From positions 1-58,017 of the forward strand of contig CAZPHQ010000020.1 of assembly GCA_964586675.1 (NCBI GenBank): a stretch of 58,017 nt of DNA, read 5' to 3'. The position numbers and the translations under genes were made by a program. This document shows, piece after piece, positions 42,604-50,587 of this stretch (position 1 is its first letter; each line of letters starts with the position of its first letter). The notes beneath the pieces were generated by a model. The model saw only the letters and a program-made list of their open reading frames with translations. It was not told where the DNA came from and ran no database searches. The DNA comes from JADLGH01 sp964586675 (lineage in GTDB: Bacteria; Desulfobacterota_D; UBA1144; Nemesobacterales; UBA2774).

Positions 42604-44325
42604 ATGATGAAATATTCCGTGATATTAAGGGGCTTTGCCGTTTATACGCTGCTCGTATTCATCGGGCTCGGAGTCATCGGAGGCTGCCAGACGTCGGACA
42701 CTGACGGTGGCGGTGGCGGCGGGGACGATGACGATACGGAGCTCAGGACATGCGACCTCGGCGGCTCGGACAGCGCCTGTAACATATGCGCCGAGCTCGG
42801 AGACGCGGCGTGCTGTACGCTCAGCACACCGGCAGGGTGCGGCACTGCTACACAGATACTCGATTTCACGTCGTGCTCGACGGACCAGTCGGCTGCCTGC
42901 GCAATAGGGGCCTCGCCGACTCCGGGTCCAACACCGGCGCCAACACCGGCGCCGACGCCCGCTCCGACCCCTGAGCCGACGGCGTCACCGACGGGCGTTC
43001 CGACCCCGGTGCCGTCTCCTGCTCCTACGCCGCGCCATACTCCTTCGCCGACGCCGGCTCCTACACCCAGCCCGACTCCGTCTCCGGGGCATATTCTCAC
43101 TATCGTCAATAACTGCACTGAATCGGTATGGATAGGTATGCAGAGCATTAATTTCACGCCGCTCCTCTGCGCCGTAAATACAGGCGGCGCGGCGGCTGTC
43201 GGCGACTGCGGGCCACAGGGCGGCCAGTCCGGCGGCACGATACCGAACAACACGGCCTGGGTCGGGGCCCCGCCCTGGGCGTCTGACGGAAGCGCGACCT
43301 GGGAGATACCGACGAAGGACGCCGACCCGACGAACCTCGGCGGCATAAGGCAGCTTAATGTTCCCGACTGCTGGGATTCGGGGGTTCTCGTCGCGCGGAC
43401 GGGCTGCACCGCTGGCGACAACGGAGAGCTTACATGCCGGACGGGCAACTGCGGCGGCACTACGGGAGTCGAAAACTGCGGCGGCATCAACGGCCCGAAG
43501 CCGACTTCGCTCGCCGAGCTGACTTTGGACGGCGGCATACCGAAGAGCTGCGCCGGCGAGGACAACTACGACGTTTCGTTCGTGGCGGGCTTCGACGTGC
43601 TCATCGAGATCGCGCCCGAAGACCAGCCAGGCTGCGGCTCGGCCGGGTCCGGCTGCTCGGATCTGCCGGTCTGCCCCTGGGACAAGCATGTTTTCGAGCC
43701 TTCGGCCGGCGGCAACATCGGCGGGTATGTGAAGAGCTCGCCGGGCGAGATAGGCACCTGCCTTTCGCCGTTCAACATGGCCTCGATAGGACTCCCGCCG
43801 CTCGACACGATGAGCACGGCGGACGCGAACAGGCTCGGCTGCGTATCGTCTGACTACGACGAGACGCCGTGGACGAATAACGATCTGTGGGGAGTGTGCA
43901 TGATAAGCTTCGGCGACAATTCTGACAGCTGTGCGTTCGATGAGACGGCCACGTGCGCGACGAACACGAATGTGCCGCCGACGGGTAACTCGACGCCGCC
44001 CTGCTGCCAGTTCCCGACTAACATGTGCGACCCGTACGGACAGTGCGACACGAACCTGAACCGGACTGCGGCGTGGCCTACATACGTCGAAGACACGGTG
44101 ACGAAAAAGACGACGGCATACATCGAAAACGTGCACACGGCGTGCGGCGACAACACGGGCGGGTCGCAGGCCGGGGCATATGCGTGGTCGTTCGACGACG
44201 GGAACCAGGTGGAGGGGCTCGCGAACGCGCTATTTACGTGCCAGGGGAGCAACATCAACTATACGATAACTCTTTGCGGGAGCGGGACGCCGGAGCCGGC
44301 TTTCCATACTGAAAACGAGAAATAG
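42604..44325 (+). CDS. Thaumatin-like lipoprotein on a Pro/Thr-rich stalk
   Basis: A 573-residue envelope protein. The signal peptide ends in the lipobox IGGC (Cys28). A Gly/Asp linker, a Cys-rich segment (about 47-100) and a PTPAPTP-type stalk (about 103-160) follow. The rest is a thaumatin-like domain: HILTIVNNCTESVWIG at its start, TWEIPTKDA, ARTGC, GELTCRTGNCGG (one or two changes from the family signature), PTSLAELTLDG, DNYDVSFVAGFDVLIEIAP and the closing TCQGSNINYTITLC, with about thirty Cys in all. Plant members are antifungal or glucan-binding; bacterial ones are rare. AGGAGAGG precedes the ATG at 42604. Confidence 0.85.
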   Translation: MMKYSVILRGFAVYTLLVFIGLGVIGGCQTSDTDGGGGGGDDDDTELRTCDLGGSDSACNICAELGDAACCTLSTPAGCGTATQILDFTSCSTDQSAACAIGASPTPGPTPAPTPAPTPAPTPEPTASPTGVPTPVPSPAPTPRHTPSPTPAPTPSPTPSPGHILTIVNNCTESVWIGMQSINFTPLLCAVNTGGAAAVGDCGPQGGQSGGTIPNNTAWVGAPPWASDGSATWEIPTKDADPTNLGGIRQLNVPDCWDSGVLVARTGCTAGDNGELTCRTGNCGGTTGVENCGGINGPKPTSLAELTLDGGIPKSCAGEDNYDVSFVAGFDVLIEIAPEDQPGCGSAGSGCSDLPVCPWDKHVFEPSAGGNIGGYVKSSPGEIGTCLSPFNMASIGLPPLDTMSTADANRLGCVSSDYDETPWTNNDLWGVCMISFGDNSDSCAFDETATCATNTNVPPTGNSTPPCCQFPTNMCDPYGQCDTNLNRTAAWPTYVEDTVTKKTTAYIENVHTACGDNTGGSQAGAYAWSFDDGNQVEGLANALFTCQGSNINYTITLCGSGTPEPAFHTENEK

Positions 44326-44370
44326 AGTCCTGTTTAATTCCGCGTGGAAGGAGTTTAAAATCTACAAAAG

Positions 44371-45360
44371 ATGAATCTTTTTATAGATACAAATGTTTTC
44401 CTTTCGTTTTACCATTTAAGTAGCGATGATCTTGAAGAGCTACGTAAACTTGTTGTATTAATAGATCAAGACAAAGTAAAACTCCTCCTTCCGGTACAAG
44501 TAATAGATGAATTCCGAAGAAATAGGGATTCTAAAATTACTGACGCCATTCGTCGCTTTACTGAAGAAAAATTGAATCGGCAGTTTCCTCAAATATGCAA
44601 AGAGTATGAAGAATATAGAGTTATGCAAGAAGCTATAACTAGATATCTTGAAGCTCAAAGTATTATAGTAGAGAAGTTATACCAAGATTTTCAAAATCAA
44701 ACCTTTGTAGCGGACACTATCATTAACGATTTATTTGGAAAAGCGGACAAAATAGAAGTAACAGATGAAATTTTCACAAAAGCCAAAAGACGTCAGGAAT
44801 TAGGAAACCCTCCTGGTAAAGACGGATTGGGAGATGCAATAAACTGGGAATGTTTACTCGAGACGGTATCAAATGAAGAAGATTTATTTTTCATATCAGA
44901 TGATAAAGATTACCACGCTCTTAGCAATAAAGATTTATTCTTGCCATATCTAAACACTGAATGGATTGAAAGAAAAGACTCTTCAATTGTCTTCTTCAAA
45001 AGACTATCTGATTTCTTTAAAAATCAATTTCCGGAAATTAAATTAGCAAGAGAATTAGAAAAAGGAATTCTGATAAATGATCTAATACAAAGTACTAGCT
45101 TCGCGAGAACAAGAAGAACTTTAAGAAAACTTGTACAGTTTAGTGATTATACTGAGAGCGAAATAAACGAAATTGTATCTGCAGCAATAAGTAATAATCA
45201 AATATACTGGATAATGCAGGACGAAGACATTAATAGTTATCTTAGAACAATTGTAGAAGGTAGAGAGAGATTAATAGAACCAAAGAATCTAAAGCTTTTT
45301 TACAAATTGTTGGATGGTAATGATTCGGATGACAATGCTGATGATGAAATTCCATTTTAA
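44371..45360 (+). CDS. PIN-domain protein, AT-rich, possible toxin or nuclease
   Basis: A 329-residue protein. The N-terminal PIN domain starts NLFIDTNVFLSFY (Asp6) and continues with VIDEFRRNRDSK (Asp46, Glu47), then KDGLGDAINWECLLE (about 150-164) and FFISDDKDYHAL (about 173-184), giving the acidic residues of an Mg2+ RNase. It resembles the longer PIN family (DUF4935-like). The C-terminal 130 residues are helical and unassigned. It is strongly AT-rich against GC-rich neighbours, which suggests transfer. No antitoxin gene is adjacent. The nearest ribosome-like site (GGAAGGAG) is about 18 bases upstream of the ATG, so translation may be weak. Confidence 0.8.
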   Translation: MNLFIDTNVFLSFYHLSSDDLEELRKLVVLIDQDKVKLLLPVQVIDEFRRNRDSKITDAIRRFTEEKLNRQFPQICKEYEEYRVMQEAITRYLEAQSIIVEKLYQDFQNQTFVADTIINDLFGKADKIEVTDEIFTKAKRRQELGNPPGKDGLGDAINWECLLETVSNEEDLFFISDDKDYHALSNKDLFLPYLNTEWIERKDSSIVFFKRLSDFFKNQFPEIKLARELEKGILINDLIQSTSFARTRRTLRKLVQFSDYTESEINEIVSAAISNNQIYWIMQDEDINSYLRTIVEGRERLIEPKNLKLFYKLLDGNDSDDNADDEIPF

Positions 45361-45424
45361 TTAACAAGGAGCAATATCGGCGGAAGGCGCTCCCTCGCAA
45401 AGATAAAGGATTCTTGATGATTAC

Positions 45425-45555
45425 TGGCGGAAATGGATTCCCGCCTGCGCGGGAATGACAAACTAAAAAAACTAAATCCCCCCTGACCCCCCTTTTTCTA
45501 AGGGGGGATTAAAGGCAAAAAATTAGATCCTGAAACAAGTTCAGGATGACTACAA
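45425..45555. repeat. Dispersed hairpin repeat cluster
   Basis: Three units: ATTCCCGC..GCGGGAATGACA (about 45436-45460), the poly-C/poly-G unit (about 45474-45510) and ATCCTGAA..TTCAGGATGAC (about 45526-45550). The first and third have different but self-complementary stems. Confidence 0.85.
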
Positions 45556-45634
45556 AGAAAAGAAGAGCCGGATTTAAGTGCGCTGGAGTTTCGCTCCTAG
45601 ACAACCCCGCGCTTTGCAAATAGACTAAACCGCC

Positions 45635-46780
45635 ATGCAGTCGAAGCTCTCACAGGAGATAGCGCCGTTCTACGTTCTCGAGGTGCTCGAAAGGGCCCGC
45701 GAGATAGAGGCCACGGGCGCGAAGGTGATACATTTCGAGGTCGGGGAGACTGATTTCGAGACGCCTGCGGCCGCGTGCGAGGAAGCCATCGCAGCGATAA
45801 ACGAGGGCGATACGCGCTACACGCACAGCCTCGGGATACGCGAGCTCAGGGAAACGATCGCGGCGGATTATAAAGAGTCGTACGGCGTCGACGTATCGCC
45901 CGACAGGATAGTCGTTACGATGGGCAGCTCGCCCGCGCTTTTTCTTTCGATGCTGGCGCTGCTCGATCCCGGCGACGAGATCGTCATCACCGACCCTCAC
46001 TATGCCTGCTACCCGCAGCTGATTAAGATCGCGGGCGGCGTTCCGAAGAAGGTGCGCATATACGAAGAAGAAGGGTTTCAGCCGGACGTCTCAAGGATAA
46101 AGGCCGCCGTAACGCCGCGCACGAAGGCGGTGCTTATAAACTCCCCGGCGAACCCGACAGGCGTCGTGCTCGATCCGTCCGTGCTCAGGGGCATAGCCGC
46201 CATCGGCGTACCGGTCATCTCCGACGAGATATACCACGGGCTCGTATACTCGGGCGAGGCGCGGACGATGCTGGAGTTCAGGGACGACGCGATAACAGTG
46301 AACGGATTTTCGAAGCTCTACGCCATGACGGGCTGGCGGCTCGGATATGTTATAGTCCCCGAAGCGCTTGTGCGGCCGGTGCAGAAACTCCAGCAGAACC
46401 TATTCATATCGCCGAGCGCGATAGCGCAGCGGGCCGGCGTCGCCGCCATTAAAAAGGGGAAGGGCGAGGTCTCAGGGATGGTGAGGAAATTCGCCGAAAG
46501 GAGAGTAAGACTGGTCGAAGGTCTCAGGAAGCTCGGGCTTTCGCCCGCCGCCGCGCCTTCCGGTGCGTTTTACGTCTTCGTGAACGCCTCGAAGCTCTCG
46601 AACGATTCGCTCGCGCTCGCCTTCGACATACTCGAAAAGGCGCACGTGGCCGTGACTCCTGGAGTGGATTTCGGCGAGGGCGGGGAGGGGTATCTCCGGC
46701 TCTCGTACGCGACGTCTCCCGAAAACATTGACGAGGGCCTGAGAAGGCTCGCAACCTACATAGAAGAGAACAAAAAATAA
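45635..46780 (+). CDS. Pyridoxal-phosphate aminotransferase, class I/II
   Basis: A 381-residue fold-type I aminotransferase. PLP-binding features are NSPANPTG (about 169-176), SDEIYHGLVYSG (about 195-206) and the Schiff-base Lys in TVNGFSKLYAMTGWRLGY. It belongs to the aspartate/alanine/aromatic group; the donor cannot be told. It is the first gene of a tight operon with pgk-like, tpiA and secG (4-base gap to the next). No clear ribosome site is seen before the ATG. Confidence 0.92.
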   Translation: MQSKLSQEIAPFYVLEVLERAREIEATGAKVIHFEVGETDFETPAAACEEAIAAINEGDTRYTHSLGIRELRETIAADYKESYGVDVSPDRIVVTMGSSPALFLSMLALLDPGDEIVITDPHYACYPQLIKIAGGVPKKVRIYEEEGFQPDVSRIKAAVTPRTKAVLINSPANPTGVVLDPSVLRGIAAIGVPVISDEIYHGLVYSGEARTMLEFRDDAITVNGFSKLYAMTGWRLGYVIVPEALVRPVQKLQQNLFISPSAIAQRAGVAAIKKGKGEVSGMVRKFAERRVRLVEGLRKLGLSPAAAPSGAFYVFVNASKLSNDSLALAFDILEKAHVAVTPGVDFGEGGEGYLRLSYATSPENIDEGLRRLATYIEENKK

Positions 46781-46784
46781 CCCA

Positions 46785-47978
46785 ATGAAAATACCGTCGA
46801 TTGCAGAGATAGACATAAAGGAAAGGAAGATATTGATAAGGGTGGACCTCGACGTGCCCGTGGATAAATCGGGCGCTGTCGGCGAGGTGTGGAAGATTCA
46901 GCGCATCATACCGACTGTGAAGTACGCGCTGCTTCAGAAGGCGAAGGTGACTCTCGCCGCGCACAGGGAAAAGCCCGGGGGGAAGGTCGTCAGGCGGTAT
47001 TCGCTTGAAGCCGTCGGCGCGGAGCTTTCGCAGGCCCTCGGGTGCGAGATATATTTCCCCGAGGATTCGGTCGGCGACGCTGTGAAAAAGGTGTCGGTCG
47101 ACATGCCCGCGGGAAGCGTCATGCTTCTCGAAAATCTCGACTTTCACAAAAAAGAGCTCGAAGACAGCATGGATTACGCGAAGAAGCTCGCCGAGATCGC
47201 GGACGTCTACGTGAACGAGGCGTTTACGGTCTCGAACCAGAAGCGCGCCTCGCTCTCGGCCATTACAGGCTTCTTCAATACCCTGTGCGTCGGGCTTTCG
47301 TTCAAGAACGAGGTCGAAAACCTGGGCAAGCTCGCAAACCCCGAGCGGCCCTTCACGGCTGTCATCGGCGGGAAGTGCACGCCGCTCAGGCTCGCGCTCA
47401 TGGAAAGACTCATGGAAAAAGTGGACTCGTTCCTCCTGGGTGGGGAGGTCGCCAACCTCTTTCTCAAGACGATCGGGAAGGAAACAGGGAGGTCGGAAGT
47501 GGACCAGACGATGATCTTCAACGCGAAAAAGCTCATTTCATCGTCGGCCACGAGGGGCATAAGGTTCATCGTGCCCGTGGACCTCGTAACCGTCCGCGGG
47601 GATTTGAAGAATGATTCGCCTTCCTATATAATTTCGGACAATAATATCCCGAAAGGTTCGACCACAGTCGATATAGGGCCCGAAACGAGGGCTCAATTCG
47701 CTAATAATATATCGGGAGCGAGGACGGTTTTCTGGAACGGGCCGCTCGGCATTTGCGAGGAGCCGGGGTTCTTCGAGGGTTCGAAGGCCGTGGCCGAGGC
47801 GATTGCGGAGTCGGACGCGTGGGGGGCGGTTACAGGCCGCGACACCGCGCAGATCGTCCACGATATGGCCGCAGAGGGGCACGTGGGTTACGTGTCCCGG
47901 AGCGGAGAAGCGGCGGTGGAATACATTATCAACGGCACTCTGCCGGCGATCGCCGCGCTCGAAGAAAGGATTAAATGA
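46785..47978 (+). CDS. Phosphoglycerate kinase homologue with altered substrate site
   Basis: A 397-residue protein with the full PGK fold and length. Retained: IRVDLDVPV, His of the HxxRP segment, NGPLGICEE and the overall C-domain order. Changed against E. coli and yeast PGK by eye: Asn25 to Asp, Arg38 to Lys, Arg65 to Lys (HREKP), Arg122 to Asp (NLDFHK), Arg170 and its His neighbour to Gln and Asn (SNQKRAS), the GGxKVSxK loop to GGKCTPLRL, GGGDT to TGRDT and STGGGA to SRSGEA. Most of the basic 3-phosphoglycerate pocket is thus gone. It overlaps tpiA by four bases. It may be a pseudo-kinase, a kinase with another substrate or a very divergent PGK. Confidence 0.85.
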   Translation: MKIPSIAEIDIKERKILIRVDLDVPVDKSGAVGEVWKIQRIIPTVKYALLQKAKVTLAAHREKPGGKVVRRYSLEAVGAELSQALGCEIYFPEDSVGDAVKKVSVDMPAGSVMLLENLDFHKKELEDSMDYAKKLAEIADVYVNEAFTVSNQKRASLSAITGFFNTLCVGLSFKNEVENLGKLANPERPFTAVIGGKCTPLRLALMERLMEKVDSFLLGGEVANLFLKTIGKETGRSEVDQTMIFNAKKLISSSATRGIRFIVPVDLVTVRGDLKNDSPSYIISDNNIPKGSTTVDIGPETRAQFANNISGARTVFWNGPLGICEEPGFFEGSKAVAEAIAESDAWGAVTGRDTAQIVHDMAAEGHVGYVSRSGEAAVEYIINGTLPAIAALEERIK

Positions 47979-48733
47979 GAAAAAAGCTTGTTGCAGGCAA
48001 CTGGAAGATGAACATGCTGGAGAAGGAGGCGGGGGAGCTTGCGAGAGGCGTCGCAGGCGGAGTTTCCCATATTGCGGGCGAGGTTGACGTCGTGCTCGCG
48101 CCGCCGTTCACGGCGCTTCATGCCGTGGCGGAAGCGATAGAGGGCACGGGCCTTCAGCTCGGGGCGCAGGACGTTTTCTGGGAGGAGAGAGGGCCTTACA
48201 CGGGCGAGATATCGCCGGCGATGCTCGTGGACGCCGGGTGCGAGTGGGTGATAATCGGCCACTCGGAACGGAGGAACATATTCCACGAGACGGACGAAAT
48301 GGTGCGTAAGAAGATAGACGCCGCGCTCGCCGACGGGCTTAAGGGTATCGTGTGCGTCGGGGAGACGCTCGCGGAGAAGGAAGGCGGGCAGACGGTGGGC
48401 GTCGTCGACGGGCAGGTAGAGAGCGCGCTTTCGGGGCTAGAAATCAGGGACCCGTCGCGGCTCGTGATAGCGTACGAGCCCATCTGGGCCATCGGGACGG
48501 GCCATAACGCCACCCCGGAAGAGGCCGAATTCGTCCATGCTACAATTCGTGAAATAGCAGGTAAAATATTGGGCGGCATTGCGGACCGTATCAGGATCGT
48601 CTACGGCGGGAGCGTAACCGAGGACAACATCCGGGAGCTCATGGCCGAGCGCGACATAGACGGTGCGCTCGTGGGCGGGTCCAGTCTCCGGGCGGACGCG
48701 ATGACGAGCATAGTGCTGAAGGCAGGAGAATAG
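47975..48733 (+). CDS. tpiA: Triosephosphate isomerase
   Basis: A 252-residue TIM barrel that interconverts dihydroxyacetone phosphate and glyceraldehyde 3-phosphate. All catalytic parts are intact: NWKMN (Lys near 11), IGHSERR (His near 94), YEPIWAIGTG (Glu near 165) and YGGSV. Length is standard. It overlaps the PGK homologue by ATGA and is followed three bases later by secG, the common pgk-tpi-secG order. Confidence 0.97.
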   Translation: MRKKLVAGNWKMNMLEKEAGELARGVAGGVSHIAGEVDVVLAPPFTALHAVAEAIEGTGLQLGAQDVFWEERGPYTGEISPAMLVDAGCEWVIIGHSERRNIFHETDEMVRKKIDAALADGLKGIVCVGETLAEKEGGQTVGVVDGQVESALSGLEIRDPSRLVIAYEPIWAIGTGHNATPEEAEFVHATIREIAGKILGGIADRIRIVYGGSVTEDNIRELMAERDIDGALVGGSSLRADAMTSIVLKAGE

Positions 48734-48736
48734 AAA

Positions 48737-49216
48737 GTGGAAATAGTAATAGCGGCTGTTAAGGTGTTGCATATAATTGTGAGCCTTCTGCTCATCCTGG
48801 TGGTTTTACTCCAGCCGGGAAAGAGCGGCGACCTGGGCTCGATATTCGGCGGCGGGACGAGCGAATCGATATTCGGCTCGAGCGGCGCCGTGCCGTTTCT
48901 TGTGAAGGTGACGAGGGGGCTCGCCGTGCTATTCCTTCTGACCTCGCTCTCGCTCGGGTATTTCTCGATGAGCGGAGGAAGCAAGTCGGTCATATCCGAC
49001 ATACCGGCTCCGGTTACGGAGACCGTGCCCGCCGATAGTGGGAACACGGGAACGAGCGCCGGGGATACCGGGACGGCTCCCGAGGGCGGCGCGCTGAGCG
49101 CACCTGCGGATTCCGGAACCGAGAGCGCTCCTTCAGGTGAAGCGCCTGCCGGTGACGGCGGGGCGTCGTCCGAGACCGGAAACGCACCTGAACCCGAATC
49201 CGGGCAGAAACCCTGA
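48737..49216 (+). CDS. secG: Preprotein translocase subunit SecG with long tail
   Basis: A 159-residue SecG. Two membrane helices (about 5-24 and 54-73) flank the conserved loop LLQPGKSGDLGSIFGGG. The family is usually 70-110 residues; here a tail of about 75 residues rich in Gly, Ser, Thr, Pro and Glu is added. The start is GTG with AGGAG upstream. It assists SecYEG during export and ends the aminotransferase-pgk-tpi-secG operon. Confidence 0.93.
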   Translation: MEIVIAAVKVLHIIVSLLLILVVLLQPGKSGDLGSIFGGGTSESIFGSSGAVPFLVKVTRGLAVLFLLTSLSLGYFSMSGGSKSVISDIPAPVTETVPADSGNTGTSAGDTGTAPEGGALSAPADSGTESAPSGEAPAGDGGASSETGNAPEPESGQKP

Positions 49217-49348
49217 CGTAATCATCGCGTAAACAGGATTGAACGGGCGATACCGGGGCTTTCACGGCCCGGCGGGGGAGCGCTTCCTTGAACGCCCGGG
49301 ATGCATTAAGTATATTAAAGTTAGACAACTTCCGGAGGTATTTTAGAA

Positions 49349-49615
49349 ATGGCATATGTTATTGCGGAACCGTGCATAGACGTGAAAGACAAGGCCTGCG
49401 TCGAGGCGTGCCCGGTTGACTGTATATATGAAGGCGGAGACCAGCTTTTCATACATCCGGAGGAGTGTATAGACTGCGGCGCGTGCGTGGACCCGTGCCC
49501 GGTGGACGCAATTTTTCACGAAGACGAATTACCCGAAAAGTGGAGCGAGTACACTGCCAAGAACAAGGATTTCTTCGAGGGGAAGGAAGGGCTCGAGCCA
49601 GCGAAGAAGGACTGA
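49349..49615 (+). CDS. Ferredoxin (two Fe-S clusters)
   Basis: An 88-residue bacterial ferredoxin. Cys residues in PCIDVKDKACVEACPVDC and CIDCGACVDPCP form two cluster sites. The spacing of the first (an eight-residue step, then CxxxCP) fits the 3Fe-4S plus 4Fe-4S type related to FdxA, and the second is a standard CxxCxxCxxxCP site. The C-terminal region (WSEYTAKNKDFFEG) also fits that group. CCGGAGGTATTTTAGAA gives a good ribosome site. The electron partners are unknown. Confidence 0.94.
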   Translation: MAYVIAEPCIDVKDKACVEACPVDCIYEGGDQLFIHPEECIDCGACVDPCPVDAIFHEDELPEKWSEYTAKNKDFFEGKEGLEPAKKD

Positions 49616-49647
49616 GGCAGGCTCGCCGATATAAATCTGAAAACCAG

Positions 49648-49680
49648 AGGGGATGTGCTTCGGCATGTCCCCTTTTTTTT
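49648..49680 (+). terminator. Rho-independent terminator with UUCG loop
   Basis: AGGGGATGTGC-TTCG-GCATGTCCCCT (two G-U pairs) followed by T residues to 49680. It ends the ferredoxin transcript. Confidence 0.92.
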
Positions 49681-49704
49681 GCCCGTTTGACTGAGGTGAG
49701 GCAG

Positions 49705-50373
49705 TTGAACAAGACAAAAACGAAATCCACCGAGAGCGCGGCGGCGAAGAAGAAGCGCGCGCTCGAAATACTCTCTATACTCGAAACCGAGTATCCCCAT
49801 GCGAAATGCCATCTGAATTATACGAGCGCTCTGGAGCTTTTGATAGGCTGCATACTCTCGGCGCAGTGTACGGACAAGCGTGTGAACGAGGTTACGCCGG
49901 GGCTCTTCAAAAAGTATCCGACGGCGGCCGATTTCGCGCGCGCCGACAGGGACGAGCTCGAAGAGGAGATACATTCCTGCGGATTTTTCAGGGCAAAGGC
50001 CAAGTCGATCGTTAACTGCGCCAAGGCGCTCGTCGACGAGCACGGGGGGAAAGTCCCGGCGACGATGGAGGAACTTACGAAGCTGGCGGGGGTGGGGCGG
50101 AAGACGGCGAACGTCGTCCTCGGGAATTTTTACAAGATACCGGGGATAATCGTCGATACGCACATCATGCGTTTATCCAAGAGGCTGAAGCTGACCTCGA
50201 ACTCGGACCCGGAAAAGATTGAGTTCGATCTCAGGGCGCTCATACCCGAGCCGAGGTGGACGTTCTTCTCGAACTCGCTCGGCGATCACGGGAGGACGGT
50301 GTGCTTCGCTCGGAAGCCGAGGTGCGGGGAGTGCGTGATAAGCCACCTTTGCCCGTCGGCGGGGAAGGTGTGA
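49705..50373 (+). CDS. nth: Endonuclease III
   Basis: A 222-residue DNA glycosylase/AP lyase for oxidised pyrimidines. The HhH motif LAGVGRKTANVVL carries the catalytic Lys, VDTHIMRLS the catalytic Asp, and the C-terminal C-x6-C-x2-C-x5-C set (CFARKPRCGECVISHLC) binds a 4Fe-4S cluster. The frame is open far upstream through the ferredoxin gene; TTG at 49705, just after GAGGTGAGG, is the likely start, which keeps the gene clear of the terminator at 49648-49680. An in-frame GTG at 49696 is the alternative. Confidence 0.94.
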   Translation: MNKTKTKSTESAAAKKKRALEILSILETEYPHAKCHLNYTSALELLIGCILSAQCTDKRVNEVTPGLFKKYPTAADFARADRDELEEEIHSCGFFRAKAKSIVNCAKALVDEHGGKVPATMEELTKLAGVGRKTANVVLGNFYKIPGIIVDTHIMRLSKRLKLTSNSDPEKIEFDLRALIPEPRWTFFSNSLGDHGRTVCFARKPRCGECVISHLCPSAGKV

Positions 50374-50383
50374 AGAGACATTA

Positions 50384-50510
50384 AATCCCCCCATACCCCT
50401 CCGGCTTCGCTAAGGCTACGCCGCGACAGGCNNNNNNNNNNCCTAAGGGGGGATAAAAAGGCAAAGGCTGGATTCCCGATACAGGCATTCGGGAATGACA
50501 ATCTAAAAAT
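50384..50510. repeat. Dispersed hairpin repeats with assembly gap
   Basis: A poly-C/poly-G unit with a nested GC-rich insertion, as at 34690, and an ATTCCCGA..TCGGGAATGACA unit (about 50470-50502). Ten N bases (50432-50441) fall inside the nested insertion, showing that the repeat broke the assembly. Confidence 0.85.
50432..50441. other. Assembly gap (10 N)
   Basis: Ten ambiguous bases. A run of exactly ten N is a common scaffolding placeholder, so the true gap length is unknown. The genes on either side are intact. Confidence 0.95.
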
Positions 50511-50587
50511 ACCGAATCTCTTGCTGACCCCGCCGGCCGAGGCGTAGGCCCTCAGGCTTCTTGGAATGAGAATGTTATCGGTCCGGC

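Noticed and set aside
42985..44136. 383-residue open frame antisense to the thaumatin-like gene
   Set aside because: Arg/Ala/Val-rich shadow; no signal or domain.
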